The notes under the pieces are model-generated. The model saw only the letters and a list, made by a program, of their open reading frames with translations, made no database searches and was not told where the DNA came from. From a virus, in IMG/VR virus record IMGVR_UViG_3300042691_008076, positions 1 through 24,237 of that record: a DNA stretch of 24,237 bases, one strand, 5' to 3'. Below, in pieces: positions 1 to 8,969 of this stretch. Each line of letters opens with the position of its first letter. Within the stretch, counting starts at the first letter, position 1. The position numbers and the translations under genes are program-made.

Positions 1-119
1 CGAGAGGGAAACCATTGAAGAGAAAGACTTGAGACACTCTGGTTCTGGGCAACTGTAAATCGTTTCCATCCATTCGAGTATGTGCGAAGAGAAAACGCTT
101 GGCTTGGAAAAACCAGGGA

Positions 120-611
120 CTAGAACTGCATTGCCATGTTGTCGAAGCGGATTGTTAGTGTGATTTCTGCCATATCAGCAGTGCTGTCATATGACAGGTC
201 GCCGAAGTTCATGCTTGTGCAGAAAGCGCCCTTGATGTCCCAGAGCTGAACTACTGTTCCTACTGGGTCAATCATCTTGATCTGAATGTCACGCTTGTAG
301 AAGTCTGGATAGCCGCCTCTGCCCGACACTGAGTCGAAGCAGAGTCTTGACCATTCCATGACTTGCTGAGCGCCCGAAGGCATGATTGGATCGTGGAGTG
401 TAACCGACAGTGTTCCGAAGGTTGTCTTTCCAGCGATGTATCTTGTGCTACCCAGCCAGTTGATTGTAACTTCTTCGGTTGTAATCTCTGGTCTTGCAGC
501 TGTCTTCACCAAGAACGCATCGATACCTTCGATTGTGAAGATAAACTGACGCTTCATCAGTGGTGTGAATGGAGCTGGAAGCATCTCTGGTGTGTCGAGT
601 GTCTGAGCCAT
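120..611 (-). CDS. Tail tube protein (T4 gp19-like)
   Basis: This 163-residue protein should polymerise into the inner tube of the contractile tail, through which DNA passes; it would act inside the sheath. Its length equals that of T4 gp19. It has the expected mixed beta architecture: a KRQFIFTIEGIDAFLVKTAARPE segment near residues 20-42, a GSTRYIAGKTTFGTLSVTL strand region, and a final strand pair ending in LTIRFDNMAMQF. Position supports it: it directly follows two sheath genes, as gene 19 follows gene 18 in T4. A good ribosome-binding site (minus-strand AGGAG, 623-627) lies 11 nt before the ATG, and a promoter-like CTAGTTAG lies just upstream. The stop is TAG. The 119 bases beyond it to the window edge hold no gene I can support. 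Function is inferred from family resemblance, length and order. Confidence 0.88.
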   Translation of the reverse strand: MAQTLDTPEMLPAPFTPLMKRQFIFTIEGIDAFLVKTAARPEITTEEVTINWLGSTRYIAGKTTFGTLSVTLHDPIMPSGAQQVMEWSRLCFDSVSGRGGYPDFYKRDIQIKMIDPVGTVVQLWDIKGAFCTSMNFGDLSYDSTADMAEITLTIRFDNMAMQF

Positions 612-636
612 GGTGTGTTATTCTCCTGCTTGTATG

Positions 637-644
637 CTAACTAG
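637..644 (-). promoter_or_regulatory. Putative late promoter element of the tail tube gene
   Basis: The minus strand reads CTAGTTAG, one base from the recurrent CTAGTTAT element. It lies 25 nt upstream of the tail tube ATG, with the AGGAG ribosome-binding site between. Its role as a promoter is inferred from recurrence upstream of other genes. Confidence 0.5.
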
Positions 645-660
645 ATGTTTCCTGCGATAT

Positions 661-3600
661 TCAACCGGTGACGAAGTTTGCCCTGTTGCTGACAGTGAAT
701 TCGATGCTCAAGAACTCAAGGGAAGTTGTTGGAACGATGAAGATTTTACCCTTGATGGTCTTGTTGTCGAGGTCAGACTGAGTGGTTGTGGAAGTGTCGA
801 TCTTCACGAGGAACTTCTCAACACCACCTTGTGCTTGGTATCTGGACACGATAGGCTTCACTGCCGCCTGGAAGGCTTCCAGTGTCGCTTCTCTTGCTGG
901 CTCGAACATGAACCTGTTTCCAACTTGACGAATCTCTCTGCGAAGAGCGATAAGAAGTCTTCTCACGTTCACTCTGTTTAGCAAGCTGTCCTTGTTCAAC
1001 AGGGTCTTCTGTCCCCACACAACTGGTCCAACTCCCTGCTTGCTGACAAGAGGGTTCATTCTTGCCACGTAAAGGGTGTCAGAGGTCGACTTGTTGAGAG
1101 CAACGGAGAAGTCTGAGACGTTTGCCAGCGTGCCTCTGGTGAAGCCTGCAGGAGCGTTGAAGGGCTGTCCAACGGCATCGTTCTTGCCGAACGCTCCAAG
1201 CACTGCAACTGATGGTGGAACCTTCTCAAACACTGTTCCGTTGTCTAGACGGATGTTGGTGTCTGGGAAATAGGTTGCAGCGAACGAGCTATTGACTGCT
1301 CTTGTGTTGAACTGCTGGGCTGTCTGTGTTACGGACACGTTGGTGTACGAACCAGTGAGGTTGTTGCCAAGAGCGTCGTACTGCTCTGCATCCATGATGT
1401 AGAAGCAGTCGAAACGGTCCTGTTCAACAGTGCTGATAGCGTTGTCTGTAACATATCTTGCTCTCACTCCTGGGACGGCAAGAACTTGAACGTCTAGGTC
1501 GTTCACGTCGCTTACCACTTCAAGAGCCTTGAGGTAAGACTGGACAGTCGCACCGTTGGTCAGACCACGGCTTGTGTTGTCGAGTTCTTGTGTGATGGCG
1601 GCGTTCTTCATGTAGCGTGTGTCGCTGTTGAAGATACGAACACCGTCGAATCCTCTTTCGAGGTAGAACGAGAACTTGGCAAGGGACTGGATAGATGCGC
1701 TGCCTGTAAGGTCGTTTACGGCCAACGCTCTTGTCTTTGTTGCGTGACTTGCAACAATGTTGCCTGCACGCACGTAGCTCCAGCTCAACACGGCTGTTGC
1801 ACTTACGTCTGGAAGACCATTGCTTCCAGTCACAACCTTCACCTTGTCCAAGCAGAACAGGTTGTTGTTGAAAGCGTCGGAATCAAGAATGTTGCTTGCC
1901 GCTGTTGCAGCTGTTCCTGTGTTGTCGAACACAGCCATCTGCACGTTCGATGAGCCTGTTAGGTTCGGGTAATACTTGCTGTATCCCAAGATGCTTGGGT
2001 TGAACAGTGCGCTGCCGTTGATGTCGGTTACGCTTGTCTGCCTCTGGAACTGAACACCCCAGAACAGGTTGGTGTCGACACCTGCGCTAGCAGCTGCCTT
2101 CTTCAAGTTCAAGCGCATTGGGATAGGAGGCTGAGCAGCCTTGTAGAGCGGCTTGTGTCCAAGGATGTTGGTTGCAAAGTATGGGTTCCCTGTGTTGATC
2201 AGGTCGCCTTGGCGAAGGTCAACAAGAGAAGAAGATCCACCGGTAACCAAGTGCTGTGGACCACGGAAACCGAATGGAACAGCAGAGCTGTCGATATCCA
2301 TGTTTTCAACGATGTCAGCCATCTCAACTCTCACATAACGTGAGCGGTTAGACTCTGCACCAACAGTGACAACTCTCTGAGAGGCTGTGTCAGTGTCGAA
2401 GTCAAAGTACGAGTTCTCGGTTCCGATTCTCTTGGCAATGTAGTTTGGGCTTTCTGGGTCAAGAGAGCAGTTCGAGAACGTCTCAAGGATCACAGAAGCT
2501 CCGGTCTCATCCCTGTCGGTAAGCCTACGAACAAGAACGTCGAACTTGCCATATGGCTGAGTTGCTGTTCCTGGCTGGATGTTCATGATGGAGATTTTCA
2601 CATCCGAGTTGCTTGCCTCACCGTCGCTCCTGTGATGGAACTTGAACAGGTTGTAGTACGTACCACCGAAGTTCTGGGAGATAACCCACGGAGAGAAAGC
2701 ATGGCCGTAACGATCTTCGAAGTTCTCGTAGTTCGGTGTGATTGAGCTTCCAACGTTTGATGTGTGGGTAGCAGCAGCACCAGAGGTGGGTGTCAAGAAC
2801 GCAATGTTCTGAACAGCACCGAAGGCAGAACCCGAAGCAGCAACGATAACACCAGAACCGGTAGGAACTGCAAGTGCTGAGTACACATCAAATGCGCTGT
2901 AAAGAAGGTGTCCAGCTTCCTGTGTCTTCAGTGGGTCCGTGTTGAACACGTTTGCAAAGTAGTTCACAGCCTGTGGATCGAAGCTGGCCGTCAACACGTT
3001 TGGATATCTCGTGTCCGTTCCCTTGTGTCCGTTCATCAACAGAACGAACGACTGCTTGCCGCTAGAGATATCAACGGAACCAGTGAAGGCACCAGAGAAC
3101 ACAGCTTCGGTAGGCACGAAGTAAGACGCAGGAGCCGCACTAGGAGACGCAGCAGAGCTCAGTCTCAGAATGACACCCGATGGTGCGAACAACACGCCAC
3201 GGACGATTGGAACCGATCCTGTGGTCGTCTGAAGGCTAGCGTCAGAGAAGATAGTGCTGCCAGCACTCTCCGACATAAAGCAACCGAGAACGTAAACAGA
3301 ACCTGTCACGTTTCCTGTGTTTGCATACGGGTTATGCCCTAGGGCACCACCGCTGCTCTCAACAGGCTGCTGAGCACCAACAACGAATCCAGAACCAGAA
3401 ACAGTTCCGTCACCGTTACGTGTTGCACCAGTTCCAGCTCCAAGTGTTCTGATCTGAACTAGTGGAACGGAAGTGTTGGTGAACCATTCCCTTGCGGCAA
3501 GATAGCCGTTGGGCGTGTCCGTGCTAGCACCACCAAACGTTGCAACGAACTCAGGCAAGGACGTGACGGTTGTTGGTACGAACGCTGGTCCCTTCACTGT

Positions 3601-3705
3601 TGGAGACACAACACACGCTGGTGTGCCTGACGGAGTTTTTACTGCTGGCCCAGTAACCTCAACTTCGTTGGTTATCACACCGGGGCTTCTAAACGTACTT
3701 GCCAT
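661..3705 (-). CDS. Tail sheath protein, second copy (T4 gp18-like)
   Basis: A 1014-residue contractile tail sheath subunit, much longer than T4 gp18 (659). The N-terminus carries the sheath signature FRSPGVITNEVE (about residues 5-16), then a GPAFVPTTVTSLPEFVATFGG segment typical of the first sheath domain. The C-terminal domain is the conserved core: NVRRLLIALRREIRQVGNRFMFEP followed by LEFLSIEFTVS. The long middle is beta-rich and Ser/Thr/Gly-rich, as expected for surface insertions. It is clearly paralogous to the neighbouring upstream sheath: both share a NY-[IV]-AK-x-IG block, a PFGF-[RH]-G block and a GxDGVxIF-type block. The ATG is preceded by a purine-rich AGGAAGG and a perfect CTAGTTAT element, so it has its own promoter. 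An intrinsic terminator separates it from the upstream copy. Confidence 0.93.
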   Translation of the reverse strand: MASTFRSPGVITNEVEVTGPAVKTPSGTPACVVSPTVKGPAFVPTTVTSLPEFVATFGGASTDTPNGYLAAREWFTNTSVPLVQIRTLGAGTGATRNGDGTVSGSGFVVGAQQPVESSGGALGHNPYANTGNVTGSVYVLGCFMSESAGSTIFSDASLQTTTGSVPIVRGVLFAPSGVILRLSSAASPSAAPASYFVPTEAVFSGAFTGSVDISSGKQSFVLLMNGHKGTDTRYPNVLTASFDPQAVNYFANVFNTDPLKTQEAGHLLYSAFDVYSALAVPTGSGVIVAASGSAFGAVQNIAFLTPTSGAAATHTSNVGSSITPNYENFEDRYGHAFSPWVISQNFGGTYYNLFKFHHRSDGEASNSDVKISIMNIQPGTATQPYGKFDVLVRRLTDRDETGASVILETFSNCSLDPESPNYIAKRIGTENSYFDFDTDTASQRVVTVGAESNRSRYVRVEMADIVENMDIDSSAVPFGFRGPQHLVTGGSSSLVDLRQGDLINTGNPYFATNILGHKPLYKAAQPPIPMRLNLKKAAASAGVDTNLFWGVQFQRQTSVTDINGSALFNPSILGYSKYYPNLTGSSNVQMAVFDNTGTAATAASNILDSDAFNNNLFCLDKVKVVTGSNGLPDVSATAVLSWSYVRAGNIVASHATKTRALAVNDLTGSASIQSLAKFSFYLERGFDGVRIFNSDTRYMKNAAITQELDNTSRGLTNGATVQSYLKALEVVSDVNDLDVQVLAVPGVRARYVTDNAISTVEQDRFDCFYIMDAEQYDALGNNLTGSYTNVSVTQTAQQFNTRAVNSSFAATYFPDTNIRLDNGTVFEKVPPSVAVLGAFGKNDAVGQPFNAPAGFTRGTLANVSDFSVALNKSTSDTLYVARMNPLVSKQGVGPVVWGQKTLLNKDSLLNRVNVRRLLIALRREIRQVGNRFMFEPAREATLEAFQAAVKPIVSRYQAQGGVEKFLVKIDTSTTTQSDLDNKTIKGKIFIVPTTSLEFLSIEFTVSNRANFVTG

Positions 3706-3742
3706 GTTGGTTATTCTGCCTTCCTATAAAGGTTGTCGTTCG

Positions 3743-3750
3743 ATAACTAG
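3743..3750 (-). promoter_or_regulatory. Putative late promoter element of the second sheath gene
   Basis: A perfect minus-strand CTAGTTAT lies 37 nt upstream of the ATG at 3705 and immediately downstream of an intrinsic terminator. That is where a new transcript must begin if the second sheath is to be expressed strongly. The promoter role is inferred from the recurrence of the motif. Confidence 0.6.
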
Positions 3751-3758
3751 GACGACAC

Positions 3759-3789
3759 AAAAAAACTCCCATGGAACACATGGGAGTTT
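3759..3789 (-). terminator. Intrinsic terminator between the two sheath genes
   Basis: On the minus strand an 11-bp perfect stem (arms 3779-3789 and 3763-3773) closes a 5-nt loop and runs directly into seven T residues. This is a textbook rho-independent terminator, placed 29 nt after the stop of the first sheath gene. An additional 8-bp inverted repeat (3713-3720 with 3794-3801) flanks it. It should isolate the level of the first sheath from the second. Confidence 0.88.
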
Positions 3790-3818
3790 CTCAGGCAGAA
3801 TACAGGTGGTTGATGTTA

Positions 3819-6800
3819 TCAGCCGAGCTGCACGCCAGACGGTGTCACAATGAAGTCCATGATGACATATTCGATAGCCCTTGTTGGGAGCAAACGAATT
3901 TGTACGTTCATACGGTTGCTTCTGACATCCTCGGCTGTGTTGTTTCTGCTGTCACAGATAACAGCGAACTTCTCGATACCTTGCTTCTGTTGAACAGAGC
4001 TTAGAATCAATGAGGCTTCGTCAATCATTCTCTGACGTAGTGCTGGTGTGTTCTGTTCGAACAAGATACGGTTTCCTACGGCCACCATCTGACGCTTGAC
4101 TTCCAGAACCATACGCTTGACGTTGATGGAACGTAGAGCCGTGTCATTCTGCTGGAGCGTGTTCTGCGAGAAGAACACATAGTTTGCCGTTGGGAACTTG
4201 ACGATTGGGTTGATGTTCGCATCGAACAACGAGTTTCTGTCGACTTGGTTTACTCTGATTGCTGTCATCGACACGAAGTTCAAGGAACCACGGTCGAAGC
4301 CTGCAGGTGCGAACCAAGGGAACTTCACTCTGTCGTTGTATCCCAGAGCTGCCACAGCAGCCACAGAGGCGGGAAGAGTAACCTTCCTGGTGTTCACTGT
4401 GTCTTCCACAACAACCGATGGGAAGTACGCTGCTGCTGCGTTGTTATCCAGCGCACGGTTGACGAATGCGTTGGTTGTCTGTGTGATAGAGATGGTCTTA
4501 CCTGTCTCTCCATCAAAGATACGACCAGAGGTTGTACCGGACTGGTCATATTGCTGGATGTCCATGAGATAGAAGCTAAGGCCGAACTCTAGGTTTTTCT
4601 CCAGAGCATAGTCCGTCACCAGTGGGTCACGTTGTCCAGGGATAACGAGGATGTTGTTGTTGGCAATCGATGGGTTGGTTGCAACATCTACAGCTGTCTT
4701 GTAAGCAACAACATTGCTGTTCGCTGTACCAGCACCAGTGTAGTTCACGCTTGTTGGCGCTCCTGGAGAGACATAGCTGGCGTTTGCAAGGCCATATGTG
4801 CTGTTGGCGCCAACGTCGTCCGATGTCGAACGATCGCTGAACCTAGCGGCTTGCCTGTCGAAGATGTTTACACCATCCCAGCCGCCTTGCAAGAACGTTG
4901 TGAACTTGGCGAACTGAGAGTATGTGTTGAATGTCGTTGCGCTGCTGCTGTTGAGCAGGGTTGCAAGTGTCACACGGTTGCTGTAGTTCGAAGCGACATA
5001 GCTTGTTGGATCGATTGTGGCGTTCCTCAAGTAAGCAGCCTCACGCATGTGTGTTGCTGCACTGGCTGTCACTCCAGCAAGGGATGTGTTCGACAGAGCA
5101 ACCTTGGCAAGCGAGAACTTGTTGTTGTTCAAGGTGTCGGACTGCGAGCCTGTGGTGATAACACCAAGCTCTTGAATTCCCACGAACTTCGAGAAGTTCT
5201 CAACGATAGGGTTGATTTCGTCATTCACGTTGACGTTCAGAACGCTACCGTTGTTTCTCTCGAACTTCACGCCCCAGTACATCCTGCTATCCAGAATGGT
5301 CTGTGTTCCTGGGCTGCCTGCAATGCCGCTTGTGGCAAGAGAGTTGCGTGTGATGGTGAAGCGATATGGAACTGGAGGAACAATCGAACCAGAAAGGTTC
5401 GGCGCTCCACCAGCAGAACACGACACGCTTGTGATTCTTGTGCTTCCAAGAGCTACGCTGCCTGTTTGGTCAGTCAATGCTACGTTCGTAAGCGGCATCT
5501 GGTGACCATGGAAACCGAATGGCAGAGCCTTCTCTGGCACTTCTCCAGCATCAAGCTGGGCACTGGTCACAACACGAACATACTTCGAACGGTTGCCGTA
5601 CTTGCCTGTAACCAACGCTCCACGGTCCTCAACCTCAACAGCGTCGAAGTTGAACACAGCCTTCTTGTCACCAATGACCTTGGCCACATAGTTGTCACTC
5701 TGTGGATCGAGCGACAGGTTGTTGAACACTTCAAGGACTTGTGGGTCTGCATCACTGTCCTCGAAAGCTCTCACTGTCAGCGTAAAGGTTCCGAACTGTG
5801 TGTTTGGGTTCGTGGAAGCAAGCAGGTTCGAGATGCTTACCTTGATCTTGTTTCCAGCGTACGCACCATCATCTAGTGCTTCGGTATAAAACAAGTCATA
5901 CTCGATATTACCGAACGGCTGTGAGATGAAGTATGGAGACTTCGGTGCCTTGTAGCGTGTGTTGTACCAGCCGAACACATCTCTGTACTGAAGGCCAAGG
6001 CTGTTGGCGTTGCTGGAGCCGGAGAGCACTGCTACGGTTGGAAGGTCGGCACTTGTCTGAAGAGCGGCAACCTGTGCGTCAACTGGATAGTGGACGTACA
6101 ACAAGTGCTTCTTCTCAACGAAGTATTCTGGGTTGGTGTTTAGAATCTTGCCCACGTACTTGTCGCTGCTTGGGTCAAGGGATGCTGAGAACACCTTGAT
6201 TCCAGCAAGACCGTCATCGCTTGCAAAGGTTGAGCCAGCGCTTGTGCTCAACACAAGCTTGAACATGTCCTGAAGGATGCCTGTCGTTCCAGCCTTGGCT
6301 GCTTGATAGTTCTGTGTGCCTGCCGAGATGGTTGACGCATCAAACACTGCTCCACCAGCACCAGAGAGCACAAGAAACCTTGAGTCCGGGGTTGTAAACA
6401 ACACGGCTCTTACAAGGTGTGCGTTGTCAGGAGCGCTTCCATCTACATCGTAGCTGTCGTTGTTGGTGAAGTCAGGATATCCGTAGACTTCGTTTGTCTG
6501 CACTGAGTGCTTTGCTACAAGGAACTGTACAACGCCTTGCAGTGCGCCACCAGCGAACTCTGTTCCATTACCTACGACCTTCATGCCTGCATTGACAACC
6601 GTTCCACTTACCATGGTGTTCGAGATGTCTGCAGATGAGCTGTTGGCACCACAGCCGAGAACACGGATGTAGTTCACCGATGCTAGCTCTGAACCCTTGG
6701 ATTCAAGGAACTTCTGAGCTGCATATCCACCAACGAACTTGGGGTCAACTGAACCAAACTTGTCAGCGAAATCAGTGTAGCTTCCAAGACTCACTGGAAT

Positions 6801-6926
6801 GAAGGCTGGGCCTTTCTCTGCCGCCCCAATCACAGTGGCAGGAACACCACCCACCGGAGTCTCTCTCTCTGTAAGGTCAAACTCCCTGTCGAAGTAGTTC
6901 GGAGCCTTCAATACGATTTCTGCCAT
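3819..6926 (-). CDS. Tail sheath protein, first copy (T4 gp18-like)
   Basis: A 1035-residue sheath subunit, paralogous to the next gene. The C-terminal sheath core is clear: FFSQNTLQQND, then INVKRMVLEVKRQMVAVGNR and RAIEYVIMDFIVTPSG. Near residues 35-55 it carries GPAFIPVSLGSYTDFADKFGS, matching the other copy. It differs at the extreme N-terminus: where the paralogue has the usual SPGV motif, this protein has NYFDREFDLTERETPVGG, so the strand that interlocks neighbouring subunits may behave differently. Whether both copies build one mixed sheath or separate zones cannot be told from sequence. The start is the ATG with GAGGAT about 7 nt upstream; a promoter-like CTATTTAT lies 41 nt upstream, and a strong terminator follows the stop. 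Confidence 0.92.
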   Translation of the reverse strand: MAEIVLKAPNYFDREFDLTERETPVGGVPATVIGAAEKGPAFIPVSLGSYTDFADKFGSVDPKFVGGYAAQKFLESKGSELASVNYIRVLGCGANSSSADISNTMVSGTVVNAGMKVVGNGTEFAGGALQGVVQFLVAKHSVQTNEVYGYPDFTNNDSYDVDGSAPDNAHLVRAVLFTTPDSRFLVLSGAGGAVFDASTISAGTQNYQAAKAGTTGILQDMFKLVLSTSAGSTFASDDGLAGIKVFSASLDPSSDKYVGKILNTNPEYFVEKKHLLYVHYPVDAQVAALQTSADLPTVAVLSGSSNANSLGLQYRDVFGWYNTRYKAPKSPYFISQPFGNIEYDLFYTEALDDGAYAGNKIKVSISNLLASTNPNTQFGTFTLTVRAFEDSDADPQVLEVFNNLSLDPQSDNYVAKVIGDKKAVFNFDAVEVEDRGALVTGKYGNRSKYVRVVTSAQLDAGEVPEKALPFGFHGHQMPLTNVALTDQTGSVALGSTRITSVSCSAGGAPNLSGSIVPPVPYRFTITRNSLATSGIAGSPGTQTILDSRMYWGVKFERNNGSVLNVNVNDEINPIVENFSKFVGIQELGVITTGSQSDTLNNNKFSLAKVALSNTSLAGVTASAATHMREAAYLRNATIDPTSYVASNYSNRVTLATLLNSSSATTFNTYSQFAKFTTFLQGGWDGVNIFDRQAARFSDRSTSDDVGANSTYGLANASYVSPGAPTSVNYTGAGTANSNVVAYKTAVDVATNPSIANNNILVIPGQRDPLVTDYALEKNLEFGLSFYLMDIQQYDQSGTTSGRIFDGETGKTISITQTTNAFVNRALDNNAAAAYFPSVVVEDTVNTRKVTLPASVAAVAALGYNDRVKFPWFAPAGFDRGSLNFVSMTAIRVNQVDRNSLFDANINPIVKFPTANYVFFSQNTLQQNDTALRSINVKRMVLEVKRQMVAVGNRILFEQNTPALRQRMIDEASLILSSVQQKQGIEKFAVICDSRNNTAEDVRSNRMNVQIRLLPTRAIEYVIMDFIVTPSGVQLG

Positions 6927-6967
6927 GATTTATCCTCGCTTTTTGAGCTGTGTGAAAGTTCTACGGG

Positions 6968-6975
6968 ATAAATAG
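6968..6975 (-). promoter_or_regulatory. Putative late promoter element of the first sheath gene
   Basis: The minus strand reads CTATTTAT, one base from CTAGTTAT, 41 nt before the sheath ATG. Spacing agrees with the other copies of the element. Confidence 0.45.
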
Positions 6976-6988
6976 AGATAGGTGGCCT

Positions 6989-7019
6989 GTTTCCTGGTCC
7001 TGTGATATTCCTAGGAAAC
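6989..7019 (-). other. Inverted repeat downstream of the tail-completion gene
   Basis: GTTTCCT (6989-6995) and AGGAAAC (7013-7019) can form a 7-bp stem a few bases after the TAG of the 402-residue gene. The right arm overlaps a perfect TTCCTAGGAA palindrome (7008-7017). There is no T-tract, so this may be a weak terminator, an RNA-processing hairpin or nothing functional. Confidence 0.3.
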
Positions 7020-7026
7020 TATGTAC

Positions 7027-8235
7027 CTATTTCCTTGTGCCGTTGAAGAACTCCATAAGAGACTGTTCATCAGAGGCGGTGTACTCGGTTTCACCGTTCT
7101 TCTGATACCTGCTGGTCTGGGAGATGACCTTCGACTGTTTGTTGCCGTTTCTGTCCGTGTATTCTCTTCTGTAGAGGTACTTTTGCTGTGTGGTTGGTTT
7201 TGGTTTCGTTGCAGGGTCTAGTTCCAAGTCGGAAAGAATAAACGGATTGGTGTCCACCAACCCATCCTTGGTTTCGTTGAAGTTGTCTTGGTTACGTGTT
7301 TCCCCAACGAAGCTGTCACCTGGGTCCGAGACTTCGAATGACACTGTTGGTGCCGACAAGTATCTCTTGAATGGCACTCTCTGTCCCTCGCCTTGAGGAG
7401 CAAGCAGGTAACCTCTTACTGTCAGGGTTACACTGTACTTGATAATTCTCTCTTGGTCTGTGATGTCTTCGAAGTTGTCCTGCGCTGAAAGTGTCGGGTC
7501 CAGAGTAGACCCAAACCAATAACCCTTGTCAGTCTTGAGATAGAACCCTTTGCCTGGAGACAGTTGGTTCGCTAGTAGCGTATCAATCAGATAGTTCATG
7601 TGCTGTGTATAAGCCGTCCAGAACACGATCTCATACGTCGCCGTGAACATCTGTGGGAATGGTATGGAGATGACTTCGTAGACGTGGTTGTTTCGTAGTG
7701 TCCCAGGCTTGTCATCCAACAACATGCCTTCCTTCAGTGACGGTAGTTCTGCTGCCGATCCAACGTTCCCCCGTAGAGACGTTGGAGGTGTTGACATGTG
7801 TTTCAAATTTAGTGTGTTGATAAGAGACTGGTAGTCTCCATCTGTCACGTCATACCTTCTCTTGATGACCAACTCTCCAGGAAACAAGTCCCCACCTTGC
7901 TGTTCAATGCCTGTTCTACGAATAGAGATGGCTGGAAGTATCAACACACCATTCTTGTCTCTGAACGGCTTCAGTCTCTTAGCAAGAGCAAACCTCTCAC
8001 CCGTAGCCATAAGAACAAAAGGCTTGCGTACGTTTATCTGTTCGTTGTTTCCTGTTGTTATAGCCTTGTTTTGGAACTTGATATCCTTGTCGAACAGAGA
8101 ATGCACGGCTATGTCAACGTCTTCAATTCCACAGGAAGGAACATAAAACGTTGACGGATCATTTCCGAGAGTGTCATACCCAGTATCAACCTGTCCCTTG
8201 TCTTCACGATAGGGAACGTTCTGTCTTGTTGTCAT
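7027..8235 (-). CDS. Probable tail completion / sheath-terminator protein (gp15-like position)
   Basis: A 402-residue soluble protein with no signal peptide or membrane segment. I cannot assign it by a diagnostic motif. It lies between the neck gene and the sheath genes, where T4 has gene 15 (tail sheath stabiliser), and it has segments that look structural: VYEVISIPFPQMFTATYEIVFWTAY near the middle and ERIIKYSVTLTVRGYLLAPQGEG about two thirds along, reminiscent of tail-terminator proteins. The last 80 or so residues are charged and Lys/Thr/Gln-rich and look disordered. The ATG overlaps the neck gene stop in a 4-base ATGA (8232-8235), so the two are very probably translationally coupled. The function is inferred from context plus weak resemblance. 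Confidence 0.6.
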   Translation of the reverse strand: MTTRQNVPYREDKGQVDTGYDTLGNDPSTFYVPSCGIEDVDIAVHSLFDKDIKFQNKAITTGNNEQINVRKPFVLMATGERFALAKRLKPFRDKNGVLILPAISIRRTGIEQQGGDLFPGELVIKRRYDVTDGDYQSLINTLNLKHMSTPPTSLRGNVGSAAELPSLKEGMLLDDKPGTLRNNHVYEVISIPFPQMFTATYEIVFWTAYTQHMNYLIDTLLANQLSPGKGFYLKTDKGYWFGSTLDPTLSAQDNFEDITDQERIIKYSVTLTVRGYLLAPQGEGQRVPFKRYLSAPTVSFEVSDPGDSFVGETRNQDNFNETKDGLVDTNPFILSDLELDPATKPKPTTQQKYLYRREYTDRNGNKQSKVISQTSRYQKNGETEYTASDEQSLMEFFNGTRK

Positions 8236-8960
8236 TCGTCATATATTCCCTTCTTCGCTGGCATAGGATCGTTGTTGAAAGAGCTTGCAGCATCCTCTTG
8301 AATGAAGTCTCCTGAAGGTGAAGCGTCATTCCCAGGTTCTACCCTCTTCGCTCCTGTTCCAAGAGCAATGTCAGGCATCTGATGTCCTAGCCTGTTCCTG
8401 AGCTCACGAACGTCTCCAGTGGCTTCCCCTGTGCTAGACACAGGAAGACCTCTCTGCTGCTCAAAGATCGTCTGCGCACCCCCTCCAGCGGCTTTGGTGG
8501 GCAATGGGAAACTGTTCGGGTCAAGCTGTCCAAGCCTTGCTGTTCTTGCCGTTATCTTCCAAGAGTTGTCGTGCTCTTCAAGTCCGAAGATGTTGTTCAT
8601 GTTGGTGAAGGTAAGAACCTCGAACAGAACGTCACCGTAGGAGAACATGTCACCCTCGGATGGATAGAACCCCTTGTCAACCAAGTCCTTGTACTGGATT
8701 AGAACCTCAAGCTTCGCCTCCTGGTCCGGACCAAACGCTGTTGTCTTGCTGGACCATTCTGGCTGGCCCACAAGAGCGTTTAGTCTTATCGGACGCTCAA
8801 ACACCTTCTTCACCGCTTCGTTGTAAACAGCGTGAACAGCACTCTTGACAGTGCTCAAGGGGTAATACTGGATTGTCTGTCCAACAACGTCCTTTATCAC
8901 TTCTTTCGTGATGTCGTTGATGAACTGTATCTCACGTTGTCCGACAAAGAGGCGTGGAAT
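8232..8960 (-). CDS. Neck / head-completion protein, unusual or displaced start
   Basis: This protein should join the portal vertex to the tail (T4 gp14-like position, just before the gp15-like gene). The first canonical start is the GTG at 8900 (222 residues), but coding sequence clearly continues upstream: in frame, codons from 8969 read GIPIPRLFVGQREIQFINDI and then TKE before that GTG. In my memory of related myovirus neck proteins, a [IP]PRxFxGQRE segment leading into KEVIKDVVGQ is the normal N-terminus. No ATG, GTG, TTG or CTG occurs between the TAG at 8972-8970 and 8900. I chose the ATT at 8960 because an AGGG lies 7 nt upstream and an ATAGTTAT element lies 25 nt upstream; this is a proposal. 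Positions 8969 to 8900 bound the uncertainty. The C-terminal 60 residues are polar, probably disordered. Confidence 0.6.
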   Translation of the reverse strand: MPRLFVGQREIQFINDITKEVIKDVVGQTIQYYPLSTVKSAVHAVYNEAVKKVFERPIRLNALVGQPEWSSKTTAFGPDQEAKLEVLIQYKDLVDKGFYPSEGDMFSYGDVLFEVLTFTNMNNIFGLEEHDNSWKITARTARLGQLDPNSFPLPTKAAGGGAQTIFEQQRGLPVSSTGEATGDVRELRNRLGHQMPDIALGTGAKRVEPGNDASPSGDFIQEDAASSFNNDPMPAKKGIYDE

Positions 8961-8969
8961 GGGAATACC

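Noticed and set aside
1-119. Possible tRNA or small gene at the left edge (TTCGAGT, and a minus-strand ATG at 15)
   Set aside because: No cloverleaf stems pair around the TTCGAGT, and the ATG has no ribosome-binding site and only five codons before the window ends.
4632-5876. 414-codon plus-strand open frame
   Set aside because: It is antisense to the first sheath gene, has Cys/Arg-rich composition unlike a real protein, and has no ribosome-binding site; it is a shadow of the sheath codon pattern.
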